Shown: positions 9,059-19,790 of the stretch, piece after piece
Layout of the letters: each line of letters opens with the position of its first letter
Numbering within the stretch: position 1 is the stretch's first letter
NCBI GenBank assembly: GCA_902565385.1
Contig: CACFEW010000002.1
Span: 20,240 to 84,239 of the forward strand
DNA from: an uncultured Pelagibacteraceae bacterium
Lineage (GTDB): Bacteria > Pseudomonadota > Alphaproteobacteria > Pelagibacterales > Pelagibacteraceae
Length of the DNA stretch: 64,000 bases
Reading direction: 5' to 3'
The notes under the pieces: model-generated
Databases searched by the model: none
Told to the model about the DNA's origin: nothing
The model's input: only the letters and a program-made list of their open reading frames with translations
Made by a program: the position numbers and the translations under genes

Positions 9059-9844
9059 TTAATTTAATTTCTGCATTTCAACATTACCAAATCTACCCCA
9101 TTTAACTGAATAAAAATTTTTCTGACCTGCCTCAACACTACATGGTGTATCAGTACCATCATTTTGGCACACAAATAATTCTTCAACAATTGTTACATCA
9201 TCATTTGATGGGCAAGGACTGCCACTTTCAGCCTCACACCCCATAAGTTCGCTTTCCTCATCTTTTGATGGATTTAAAAACATCCCACCAACAGCATAGT
9301 ATGACCCATCGTTTGAGAAACAGACTGTGCCCTCTGACAAAGTAGTAACACCTGGAACTCCTAATGAAATTTTATCGTCAATTTCAATACTAGTTACTGT
9401 TAATTTCTTACTTTCTTCATCTGAAGAATTAATTGGATATCCCTGATCATTCCACATTAATTGTCCATCGAATGTTAAGTTGGATTGACACCTTGTTTCA
9501 AAAACATGAAATGGTCTTTTTACATCACCTGTATATTTATTTCTTAAAAGTGTTGTAAAATTTTCAGTTTCCATGCCATATGAAGATAAAAACCATTTTT
9601 GTGAATCTTCACCTATACCTTTATGAACTCTAAAAAGTACAAAAGAGTAATGCCCTCTTTGAACTTGTGAAAAAATACTTTGGATCACTGATCCTGATTC
9701 TACAGCTACAGCTTTTACCATTCTATCACTTCTCCATTTTTGAAAAGGTAAAAATGCTAGTGAACTCACTAATCCTATTATCAATACAACAACAAGTAAT
9801 TCTAATAATGAAAAGCCTTTAATTTTCTTTTGCTGAATTTGCAT
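9059..9844 (-). CDS. fimT: FimT/GspH-like pseudopilin
   Basis: 261 residues with a type IV prepilin N-terminus, KIKGFSLLELLVVVLIIGLV: Gly -1, Phe +1, Glu +5. After the helix comes FLPFQKWRSDRMVKAVAVES, as in FimT/GspH-like minor pilins. In several bacteria FimT binds DNA and helps natural transformation; whether this protein does so cannot be told from the sequence. The start ATG lies inside the end of pilT (26-base overlap), so it follows the retraction ATPase in the same transcript and leads the minor pilin string. No major pilin gene is recognisable in the window. Confidence 0.82.
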   Translation of the reverse strand: MQIQQKKIKGFSLLELLVVVLIIGLVSSLAFLPFQKWRSDRMVKAVAVESGSVIQSIFSQVQRGHYSFVLFRVHKGIGEDSQKWFLSSYGMETENFTTLLRNKYTGDVKRPFHVFETRCQSNLTFDGQLMWNDQGYPINSSDEESKKLTVTSIEIDDKISLGVPGVTTLSEGTVCFSNDGSYYAVGGMFLNPSKDEESELMGCEAESGSPCPSNDDVTIVEELFVCQNDGTDTPCSVEAGQKNFYSVKWGRFGNVEMQKLN

Positions 9845-10832
9845 CTATTTTTCCTGCTTGTGCTAGATTTTCTAATGACTTGGACATCGTTATCATTCCA
9901 TCTTTGACTGCAGTCTGCATGATGCTTGGTATTTGGTGTATCTTTGCCTCTCGAATTAAGTTTTGAATTGGAGCATTACATTTCATGACTTCAAAAGCAC
10001 CTACTCGACCTAGTCCGTCCTTTGTTTTAAGTAATCTTTGGGTCACTACCATTTTAAGTGATGTTGATAATTGTGCTCTTATCTGAGCTTGTTGCTCTGG
10101 AGGAAATACGTCAATAATTCTGTTAATTGTATTGGGTGCTCCACTAGTATGAAGTGTTCCAAATACTAAATGTCCAGTTTCTGCAGCAGTTAAAGCTAAG
10201 CTTACGGTTTCTAAATCTCTCATCTCACCTACTAATATAACATCAGGGTCTTCTCTAAGAGCAGCTTTTAATGCACTTGCAAATGTTTGGGTTTGTTTTC
10301 CAACTTCTCTATGCGAGACTATACTTTTTTGGTCAGCATGAATAAATTCTACTGGATCCTCTACAGTAATAATATTAGCAGTTCTTGTTTTATTGATTTC
10401 ATTTACAATTGCAGCCAGGGTAGTTGATTTTCCCGATCCAGTTGGTCCAGTAACTAATACTAATCCTTTATGCATATCAATTATGTCATAAAGAACATCT
10501 GGCAAATCGAATTGGCCCATCTCTGGTATTTTACTTTCTACACGTCTTAATACCGCTGCTGGACCATTCAAAGTTTTATAAAAATTAGCCCTAAATCTTA
10601 ATCCACTTATAGTAACAGCAGAGTCTAATTCGTGAGTGTCTTGAAATTTTTTGGTTTCATGCTCATTGCAATTCGTAGTCATCATGTCGATGAGATCCTG
10701 CGGTTTAACCACAACATCTTTGACCATTACGATTTCTCCAGTTTGTCTATATGCTAATGGTGATCCTGATCTGATATGAAAATCTGAAATTTTTTTATTA
10801 TTTTTTGCTAATTCTTCTAATTTATCAAACAT
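9819..10832 (-). CDS. pilT: Pilus retraction ATPase PilT
   Basis: Cytoplasmic hexameric ATPase that powers type IV pilus retraction (twitching, DNA uptake). All landmarks are present: the SDFHIRSGSPL start of the N-domain, Walker A GPTGSGKSTT, an Asp box (ITVEDPVEFIH), Walker B DPDVILVGEMRDLET, and the His box GHLVFGTLHTSGA. The late AIRNLI-like motif of PilT appears as CNAPIQNLIREAKI and favours PilT over the assembly ATPase PilB. I chose ATG 10832 (337 residues); the frame also has a TTG at 10868 adding 12 residues. It is the first gene of the pilin operon, divergent from the autotransporter-like gene at 10997. PilB, PilC, PilM-Q and the major pilin are not in the window and must lie elsewhere if the pilus is functional. 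Confidence 0.93.
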   Translation of the reverse strand: MFDKLEELAKNNKKISDFHIRSGSPLAYRQTGEIVMVKDVVVKPQDLIDMMTTNCNEHETKKFQDTHELDSAVTISGLRFRANFYKTLNGPAAVLRRVESKIPEMGQFDLPDVLYDIIDMHKGLVLVTGPTGSGKSTTLAAIVNEINKTRTANIITVEDPVEFIHADQKSIVSHREVGKQTQTFASALKAALREDPDVILVGEMRDLETVSLALTAAETGHLVFGTLHTSGAPNTINRIIDVFPPEQQAQIRAQLSTSLKMVVTQRLLKTKDGLGRVGAFEVMKCNAPIQNLIREAKIHQIPSIMQTAVKDGMITMSKSLENLAQAGKIDANSAKEN

Positions 10833-10996
10833 ACTATTATTTTTATCTAGAAATTTATTTAAAGACAAGATTATACTTTTTTATAGTTTCCCAAAGAACT
10901 TTATTGCTCAATATGGTTAAAAAAACTGAGAATTTTCAACAAATTTTAGGTGATAAGCATGATGAAAATTTAGAAAAATTTATGTAAAAAACTCGG

Positions 10997-13321
10997 ATGG
11001 CTTATTTAAAAAAAATACTCATTATTTTTTTTCTGTTGTTTTACGCTTCTAGTACATTTGCAGCAATGGTAACTTTTAATCAAAGAACAACTGTCAACAC
11101 TAAAAGCGTTGGTGGTTCGGGAACTGGTTCAGATGATGATGACTATGGACTAGCTGCGGGTATAGAGTTTAATAAAGATGGAACAAAAATGTTTGTAAGT
11201 TATGCTCAGGTAGATGCTATGGAAACAGTTCCAAGACATATAGTTACATTTAATTTATCCACACCATACGACATATCCACAAAAACTTTTGCAGGTGACA
11301 GTGAGAGATGTGTATTTAACTTAGATACAGGAGATCAAGGCCAACAATTATATGACTTAGAAATAACTAGCGATGGAATGAAAATTTTAGTAGTTTCTAG
11401 ACGTAATGTTGCAAATAGAGATTTCGACAAAGCGTATGTGCTGAATTTAACTTCACCTTACGATATATCTTCTTGTACTCGTGCATCAGCAACTAATGAT
11501 CTTGATCATAATGATTTTCAAAACGGTAGTTTAGCTGGAGATAGAACTGATAATAACACCGGTAGATCAAATAATTTGGTTGAAGGTATCGAAATAAATA
11601 ATGATGGTACTAAATTATTTTTAATGTATAGAGATAATAATGGATCTGATGGTGTTGGGGGTAGATTATTAGAATATAATCTCTCAACTCCATATGATTT
11701 ATCAGAGTCGTCTTTATCTCTTGTTACTACAGCTGGAATTCAATTAAGTGAAAATGTCTCAACTGGTGCACATGGACCAACTTCTTTAAGATTTAGACCT
11801 GATGGAAAAAGATTATTTATTGTTAATCATGCTCATGGTGGAACTTCAAGAGTACTCCAAATTTCTTTGACAAATGCCTTTGATACATCATCATTTGTAA
11901 TAGATGGTAGTTTCGATATTGATAATTTATCAGCCTATGGAAACTCACAACCAAGAGGGATTGCATTTAGCTCAAATGGATTAAAAATGTATGTAACTAA
12001 GGATAGAAGCACAAATCCTAATGCTGGTCTTGATCAAGTTATTGAATATGATTTAGTTTGTCCTTTTAATATTATAGCTGGTAAATGTCCTTCAATTACT
12101 GAGAATAATGACAGACATAGTATTGCATTAGCTCAAATAGAAATTGCTAAAAGAACTATCGATCATTCAACTGATACTGCATTGAACCGATTAAAATGGA
12201 TTAGAAGAAATAAAGATAAACAAAATTTAACTAATTTAAATATTAATTTTAAATTTACTGATCAAAGATTAGCCTCTTTAACCGAAGCTGTTAAAACTTC
12301 TGCAGCAAAAAAGAAAAAGAAAGATAAAAAAGAAGATGTATTTTATTGGAGCGAGGGCAGTGTAGCAATTGGCAGAATTGGTGATACCAGTACTTCTTCT
12401 ACCAAAAAAATTGACACGGACGCAATTACAATTGGTGCAGATAAATTTACTGATGGAAATGGAATTAAAGGATGGGCATTTAGAATTGGTAGAAATAATG
12501 TTGATGTTGGAACTGCTGGAAGTAATTTAGATACCGATACTTATAACATTACCTTTTATTCAACTTCACCAATTGAAAATGATACTAAGTTCTTAGATAG
12601 TGTAATTGGTCTTGGTAAATTAAATTTTGATTTATTAACTGTGCTTGATGGAAAAAAATTAACAGCTGAAAGAGATGGTCGTCAGATATATGGAACGATT
12701 AGAATAAAGGATGAGATAAAAAAAGATAAACTTACTTTAATCCCTTCAGGTAGATTTGATATCGGTCATACTTACTTAAAGTCTTATAAAGAAAGTGGAT
12801 TAGGTGGTATTGATGTTGAAGGACAAAATATTACTTCTAAAAAAATTCGAGCTGGTCTTGCAGCTGTTGAGGATCTATCCAATGATAAATACGATATAAA
12901 AAGACATGGTAAAATCGAATACATTGCAGATATCGATCGGTCTTCTGATTTTAAATATACCTACGTCGGTGATAGCAGTGTAAATTTTAATGACACTTTG
13001 GACACAGGAGCTTTACATAACATTAGTGGTGAAATTGGTATTGATATTGTTTTACCTGACAGATTTAGTATTTTTTTAATCTATGAACGTAATCAAGCAT
13101 TAGGCTCAGGTCATACAGATAAATTGCATATTGCATTGGGTTATTTACCTAATAAGGAAACTAATTTTGCTTTTTCAATAGATGGATCTGATAATTTTAA
13201 ATCTAATTATGTTCTAAGCAAAAATATTAATGATTATAATATTGATTTAAAATTGACTAACGATTTAATGCGTCCCAAAGAATACGATGAAGTACTCTTT
13301 AATTTAAGGCGTAAGTTTTGA
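10997..13321 (+). CDS. Autotransporter-like surface protein with beta-propeller-type passenger
   Basis: 774 residues. An N-terminal signal peptide (KKILIIFFLLFYASSTFAA) is followed by about 340 residues built of five imperfect repeats of about 65 residues. Each pairs a strand such as GIEFNKDGTKMFV, GIEINNDGTKLFL or GIAFSSNGLKMYV with a loop like NLSTPYDIS, NLTSPYDIS or SLTNAFDTS; this resembles beta-propeller blades. A charged linker (AAKKKKKDKKED, about residue 435) leads to about 330 C-terminal residues of alternating strands with a PSGRFDIGHTYLKSYKESG motif and a terminal Phe (LRRKF). These are marks of an autotransporter beta-barrel. It is probably displayed on or released from the outer membrane. 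Ligand or enzymatic activity is unknown. It converges on the second autotransporter gene. Confidence 0.8.
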   Translation: MAYLKKILIIFFLLFYASSTFAAMVTFNQRTTVNTKSVGGSGTGSDDDDYGLAAGIEFNKDGTKMFVSYAQVDAMETVPRHIVTFNLSTPYDISTKTFAGDSERCVFNLDTGDQGQQLYDLEITSDGMKILVVSRRNVANRDFDKAYVLNLTSPYDISSCTRASATNDLDHNDFQNGSLAGDRTDNNTGRSNNLVEGIEINNDGTKLFLMYRDNNGSDGVGGRLLEYNLSTPYDLSESSLSLVTTAGIQLSENVSTGAHGPTSLRFRPDGKRLFIVNHAHGGTSRVLQISLTNAFDTSSFVIDGSFDIDNLSAYGNSQPRGIAFSSNGLKMYVTKDRSTNPNAGLDQVIEYDLVCPFNIIAGKCPSITENNDRHSIALAQIEIAKRTIDHSTDTALNRLKWIRRNKDKQNLTNLNINFKFTDQRLASLTEAVKTSAAKKKKKDKKEDVFYWSEGSVAIGRIGDTSTSSTKKIDTDAITIGADKFTDGNGIKGWAFRIGRNNVDVGTAGSNLDTDTYNITFYSTSPIENDTKFLDSVIGLGKLNFDLLTVLDGKKLTAERDGRQIYGTIRIKDEIKKDKLTLIPSGRFDIGHTYLKSYKESGLGGIDVEGQNITSKKIRAGLAAVEDLSNDKYDIKRHGKIEYIADIDRSSDFKYTYVGDSSVNFNDTLDTGALHNISGEIGIDIVLPDRFSIFLIYERNQALGSGHTDKLHIALGYLPNKETNFAFSIDGSDNFKSNYVLSKNINDYNIDLKLTNDLMRPKEYDEVLFNLRRKF

Positions 13322-13357
13322 TTTAGAAAAAAATAATATATTACCCAAACAGCTTAA

Positions 13358-15136
13358 TTAAAATATCGATTTGTAATATAATTTAGCTTGAGCACCATAG
13401 GTTTCTTGACTTGAATAAAGACCATCTAAATTAATAGAAAATAAACTATTCTCTAGAGGTTGGAACTCATAATCTAAACCTACAGTAAGGATTATTTCTC
13501 TTGATAAATCATCATCTGGTTTATAGTTAGCTGAAACATTATTAACTTTAAACTCTTGAGTTTTTTCTAAGACTACTTGTCTATAATCAGCAAGCCAATT
13601 TAAATATAATTTTGATTTATCGTCAGTTAAAATCAGATATTCATCGTTTAATGCTACTGATGCGTTTATAAAATCCTTTTTTTCCCATTTGTAATATTTG
13701 CTTTCTTCGTGATTAGGGGTGAGACTGTAACCTAAAGAATAACTAAAGTCAGGTATCACATCATTTAAAAACTTAGCTCCTAAAAGAGCATCATAATTAA
13801 AATAATCATCTTCTATATCTAAAAATCCGCTAGTAGTTGTATTTGTAAGAATTCTTCTCGTACTTTTATTCAATGTTACACCCAAAAGAAAGAAGGTTTC
13901 AACATTGGAATTAAATTTAGTTTGTTTTTCATCTGAAAGAAAACCACCTGAGATACTAACACGATCTATATTATGATCTTTAGAAAATTCTTGCCTTCCA
14001 GTTTCAATCAAAAATATTTGATTTGAGTTTTCTCCAGGTTGAATAATATTTGCTCCAGCTTTCAAATTATTATGTTCTAACCTTAATGATTTCTTTTCTC
14101 CTTGTCTTCGCTCAAAAGATGAGAATACCTCTGACCAACTATCATTTTGATTTAAATATTGTTCACTTCTTTTAAATTTGATAATTGACTTTCTTAAATT
14201 AATCGATTTTTGTCCAAGTATTTCATCTAAAATTTCATTTCCTCCTTGTCCTACAGAACCAGCAGAACCTTTAACAATGACGTTTCCATCAAGATCTTCT
14301 AAGTCAAAAGTACCCTCTGTTTCATAATAATATGATTGTCCTGCACCATGTTGAATTCTTAATTTATTTCCTGTCCCATCAGAGTCGATTAAACCGATTA
14401 CTTTACCACCATCTTTTAGAGTAACAGTGTTATTATTACCAACAATATAAATAGATTTAGATGAGGGACTGTTTCTGTTTTCAATTGTCCCTGAGTTGGT
14501 TAATGTAGAACTAGTATCGATTGCTATTGTTGGAGTATCTTGAGTATTATAAATATTTCCTGTGCTGGAATTTGTGATAGTTGCATCTTCCGCAAGTTCA
14601 CCGCCAGACTGATAGATATAAATTGCTCTTTGAGAAGAACTTCCCTCTGCTTTAATTGTACCATGATTTGTAATTGTCAGTCCTGTTGCAGCCTCTGTGG
14701 CTGTAGATTGTTGAACAATTGTATTACTAGTACCACTTATCGTAGCTCCCTTATTATTTGTAATCGTTGGATTTTGTGTATCTCGTAAATTAACAGCCTT
14801 AGAACCATTTCCTATAAGAGATCCAGAGTTCGTCAATGTAAAGCCAGATGTTTCTCTAACATAAATTACATTTGCTTTACCTTCAATGGTTGCGTTTTCT
14901 TCAATAACCACTGTAGCATTATCAATTTCTGGATTATAACCTTTAACAATTCTGTCTAATGCAGCGTTTTGGAGAGCAAATCCAGATTTGATAGTTAAAG
15001 TTGAGCTAGCTTGTAAGGTTTGTTGTGTAGTAGTATCCTCTGCTATATTAACATCAGCACTATTTGCATTTTTTATTAAAAAAACAAAAATTAGTAAAAA
15101 AAAAATATTTGATAAGTGCTTTAAATTTTTACACAT
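13358..15136 (-). CDS. Autotransporter with beta-helix-like passenger
   Basis: 592 residues. The signal peptide (IFFLLIFVFLIKNANSA) precedes a Thr/Asn/Gly-rich passenger of short repeated strands such as GFTLTNSGSLIGNG, TITNNKGATISG, LTITNHGTIKAEG and ATITNSSTGNIYN. The spacing is that of a right-handed beta-helix as in AIDA/pertactin-like passengers. From about residue 330 the sequence becomes barrel-like, with strands alternating to a terminal aromatic residue (YYKSIF), consistent with an outer-membrane autotransporter domain. It is convergent with the propeller-type autotransporter at 10997-13321, with about 36 bases between them and no clear terminator hairpin. Adhesion is the usual role of such passengers; the target here is unknown. 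Confidence 0.8.
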   Translation of the reverse strand: MCKNLKHLSNIFFLLIFVFLIKNANSADVNIAEDTTTQQTLQASSTLTIKSGFALQNAALDRIVKGYNPEIDNATVVIEENATIEGKANVIYVRETSGFTLTNSGSLIGNGSKAVNLRDTQNPTITNNKGATISGTSNTIVQQSTATEAATGLTITNHGTIKAEGSSSQRAIYIYQSGGELAEDATITNSSTGNIYNTQDTPTIAIDTSSTLTNSGTIENRNSPSSKSIYIVGNNNTVTLKDGGKVIGLIDSDGTGNKLRIQHGAGQSYYYETEGTFDLEDLDGNVIVKGSAGSVGQGGNEILDEILGQKSINLRKSIIKFKRSEQYLNQNDSWSEVFSSFERRQGEKKSLRLEHNNLKAGANIIQPGENSNQIFLIETGRQEFSKDHNIDRVSISGGFLSDEKQTKFNSNVETFFLLGVTLNKSTRRILTNTTTSGFLDIEDDYFNYDALLGAKFLNDVIPDFSYSLGYSLTPNHEESKYYKWEKKDFINASVALNDEYLILTDDKSKLYLNWLADYRQVVLEKTQEFKVNNVSANYKPDDDLSREIILTVGLDYEFQPLENSLFSINLDGLYSSQETYGAQAKLYYKSIF

Positions 15137-15292
15137 AGAAGCGATTTATAGTAAATTTAGCCTTAATTTTCATCTTTTAAGTTTAATTGAAAAGGCTCTA
15201 ATTTGTAAGTTTTATCTATTAAATTGTTAAATATTCAATTACTCCAAGTTATTCGATTATACTCACAAACATTTTGATCTTTTTCCTGTAAA

Positions 15293-17397
<2,105 letters not shown>

Positions 17398-17398
17398 A

Positions 17399-18730
17399 TT
17401 ATCTAATTTTTCTCAAAATAATATTAACACATTTATTAAGAAGTCTTTTATTTTCACTTTCTCCCATAATTCTTATTTTTGACTCTGTTCCCGATTTTCG
17501 TACAAGAATTCTACCATTACCTTTTATTAATTTTGAAGCTAGCTTAATAGATTTCTTAATTTCAGGTTTATTGATAATATTTTTATTTTTTACCTCAATA
17601 TTTTTAAGTAATTGTGGGGTTTTCTTAAATTTTTCAAAAAATTCACTGGCTCTTTTTCCCTTTCTAAGAGCAAATAAAGCCTCCAAGGCTACAAGCAAAC
17701 CATCTCCTGTGGTTGCAAATTTACCTAGAATAATATGTCCTGATTGTTCTCCACCTAAATTAAAATTATTTTTTTTCATTAACTCTTTTACATATCTGTC
17801 CCCAACATTAGCACGTATAAATTTTATTCCTTTTTTTTTGAAATACTTTTCAAGGCCGTAATTGGACATTAATGTTCCGACTACCCCACCTCTTAACATT
17901 TTTTTATTTTTCCACCTTGATGCTAATGCAGCAATAATTTGGTCACCATCTATAATGTTACTTTTTTCATCACACATAATTATTCTATCTGCATCACCAT
18001 CTAATGAAATGCCTATATGAGCCTTATATTTTTTGACTGCAGATTTTATCTTTTCAGGAAATGTAGAGCCACAATTTTTGTTAATATTTAATCCGTTAGG
18101 ATTAACTCCTATTGCAATCACCTTAGCTCCCAAAGATTTTAATAATTCAGGTCCAGCTTTGTACCCCGCTCCATTTGCACAATCAATTACAATTCTAAGT
18201 CCTCTTAAATTAAATTCTTTAGTAAAATTTTTTTTTAATATCTTGATGTAATCATCTGTTCCTGTCTCTAATCTTTTTACTCTACCTAGTTTCTCAGGTT
18301 TCGAGAGATTCTTAACAATCTTTTTGTCTATTAAACTCTCAATTTTTTTTTCTATTTTATCTGACAGTTTCATGCCATCGGGTCCAAATAGTTTTAATCC
18401 ATTATCATTATGAGGATTATGTGAAGCTGTAATCATAATTCCCATATTAGCCTTCATAGCTTTTGTGAGCATTGCTAAACCATTTGTAGGTAAAGGTCCT
18501 AAAGTGTATACATGCATTCCTGCTGATGCCAATCCCGATACAAGAGCTGGTTCTAAAGTGTATCCAGATAATCTAGTATCTTTTGCTATTATTGCAGTTT
18601 GTTTTCTTTTTTTTTGAGATTTAAAATATGTTCCACTTGCTAAGCCAAATTTAAAAAACATATCTCCATTTATATTTTCACTATTGATAGCCCCCCTAAT
18701 ACCGTCAGTGCCAAAATATTTTTTTGTCAT
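17399..18730 (-). CDS. glmM: Phosphoglucosamine mutase
   Basis: Interconverts glucosamine-6-phosphate and glucosamine-1-phosphate for UDP-GlcNAc synthesis, feeding peptidoglycan and lipid A. The 443-residue protein starts KKYFGTDGIRGAIN, has the phosphoserine loop MITASHNPHNDNGLK, the metal-binding loop SLDGDADRI, the sugar-binding GGEQSGHI and the C-terminal phosphate loop LVRKSGTESKIRIM. Order folP-glmM downstream of ftsH is common in Proteobacteria. Its start overlaps the folP stop by one base. Confidence 0.97.
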   Translation of the reverse strand: MTKKYFGTDGIRGAINSENINGDMFFKFGLASGTYFKSQKKRKQTAIIAKDTRLSGYTLEPALVSGLASAGMHVYTLGPLPTNGLAMLTKAMKANMGIMITASHNPHNDNGLKLFGPDGMKLSDKIEKKIESLIDKKIVKNLSKPEKLGRVKRLETGTDDYIKILKKNFTKEFNLRGLRIVIDCANGAGYKAGPELLKSLGAKVIAIGVNPNGLNINKNCGSTFPEKIKSAVKKYKAHIGISLDGDADRIIMCDEKSNIIDGDQIIAALASRWKNKKMLRGGVVGTLMSNYGLEKYFKKKGIKFIRANVGDRYVKELMKKNNFNLGGEQSGHIILGKFATTGDGLLVALEALFALRKGKRASEFFEKFKKTPQLLKNIEVKNKNIINKPEIKKSIKLASKLIKGNGRILVRKSGTESKIRIMGESENKRLLNKCVNIILRKIR

Positions 18731-19785
18731 TAATTATTTATAATATTCTTAAAGATCTTTAATCCCTGTATTGTTTCATTAACATCATGAATTCTTAAAA
18801 TTTGAACCCCTTGCATCATGAGATATATTGATGATGCTATTGTTCCCCCGTTTCTGAATTTACTATCATTTTTTCCAGATAACTCCTTAATAAATCTTTT
18901 TCTTGAATTGCCCACAAGTATAGGAAAACCAAGAGAATGGAAAATAGAAATATTGCGTATCAAATTCATATTATGTTTCAAATTTTTTCCAAAACCTATA
19001 CCAGGATCTAGAATAATTTTATTGTGTTTAATACCCTTCGATCTTAGAAGTTTTATTTTTTTTTCAAAAAAATCGTATATGTCTAGTAACACATTTTTAT
19101 ATCTAGGGTTTTTTTGCATGTTTTCAGGAGTTCCTTGTGAATGCTGAATTACAAATGGTACTTTATATTTCTTTAATGTATCTAAAGTTTGAGTGTCAAA
19201 TTCTAATCCTGAGACATCATTAATTAATTTAACTCCTAAATCTATTCCTTTAATCATAATTCTAGACTTTCTGGTATCTAAAGAAATCGGTATTTTTTTT
19301 TTTATTAACGATTTTAAAATTTTCTCAATTCTTTGCCATTCTAAATTTTCTTTAATTACTTTTGATCCTGGGCGTGTCGACTCACCACCAATATCAATCA
19401 AATTTGCACCGCAGTTGAATAAACTAATCGCATGATTAATTCCTTTTTTTTTTGAATTAAATTTCCCACCATCTGAGAAGCTATCAGGTGTCAAGTTTAA
19501 GACACCCATAATATTAGGTATTTTACGAAAATCTAAATTTGAAAAATTTTTTTTTTTTGATTTAATTTTTTTTAAATCGGAGTTAATTTTTCTTTTAATT
19601 AATTTAGGCAAATATTTTATTTGATTAACAAATATCTTTTTTTTTGAGTTTCTTGTTATTATCTCTATTTGATCAAATGAAATTTCTTTGATCCCGTTAA
19701 GTGGTATAGTTTCATTTTTATTAACTAATTTTTTTGAGTTATTTCCATAGTAGAGATTACACAATCTTGTGTAATATCTAGACAT
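18730..19785 (-). CDS. folP: Dihydropteroate synthase with N-terminal extension
   Basis: Condenses para-aminobenzoate with hydroxymethyl-dihydropterin pyrophosphate to make dihydropteroate in folate synthesis. The catalytic TIM barrel begins at about residue 89 with IPNIMGVLNLTPDSFSDGG and continues through IDIGGESTRPGS, VSLDTRKSRI-like, INDVSGLEFD, ILDPGIGFGK and LVGNSRKRFI, all typical of FolP. About 88 residues precede it, starting MSRYYTRLCNLYYG; comparable extensions occur in alphaproteobacterial FolP proteins, so I keep the upstream ATG. The extension is basic and has no motif I can name. It lies between ftsH (5 bases) and glmM (1-base overlap). Confidence 0.95.
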   Translation of the reverse strand: MSRYYTRLCNLYYGNNSKKLVNKNETIPLNGIKEISFDQIEIITRNSKKKIFVNQIKYLPKLIKRKINSDLKKIKSKKKNFSNLDFRKIPNIMGVLNLTPDSFSDGGKFNSKKKGINHAISLFNCGANLIDIGGESTRPGSKVIKENLEWQRIEKILKSLIKKKIPISLDTRKSRIMIKGIDLGVKLINDVSGLEFDTQTLDTLKKYKVPFVIQHSQGTPENMQKNPRYKNVLLDIYDFFEKKIKLLRSKGIKHNKIILDPGIGFGKNLKHNMNLIRNISIFHSLGFPILVGNSRKRFIKELSGKNDSKFRNGGTIASSIYLMMQGVQILRIHDVNETIQGLKIFKNIINN

Positions 19786-19790
19786 TAAGA

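Noticed and set aside
10913-10987. A 24-codon frame (MVKKTENFQQILGDKHDENL...) just before the propeller autotransporter
   Set aside because: Composition looks coding, but it is very short, has no convincing ribosome-binding site and no known family. A leader peptide cannot be excluded.
18730-19785. FolP N-terminal extension as a fused second domain
   Set aside because: An extension of this size and start (RYYTRLCNLYYG) is seen in alphaproteobacterial FolP, so it is a lineage feature and not a new fusion.
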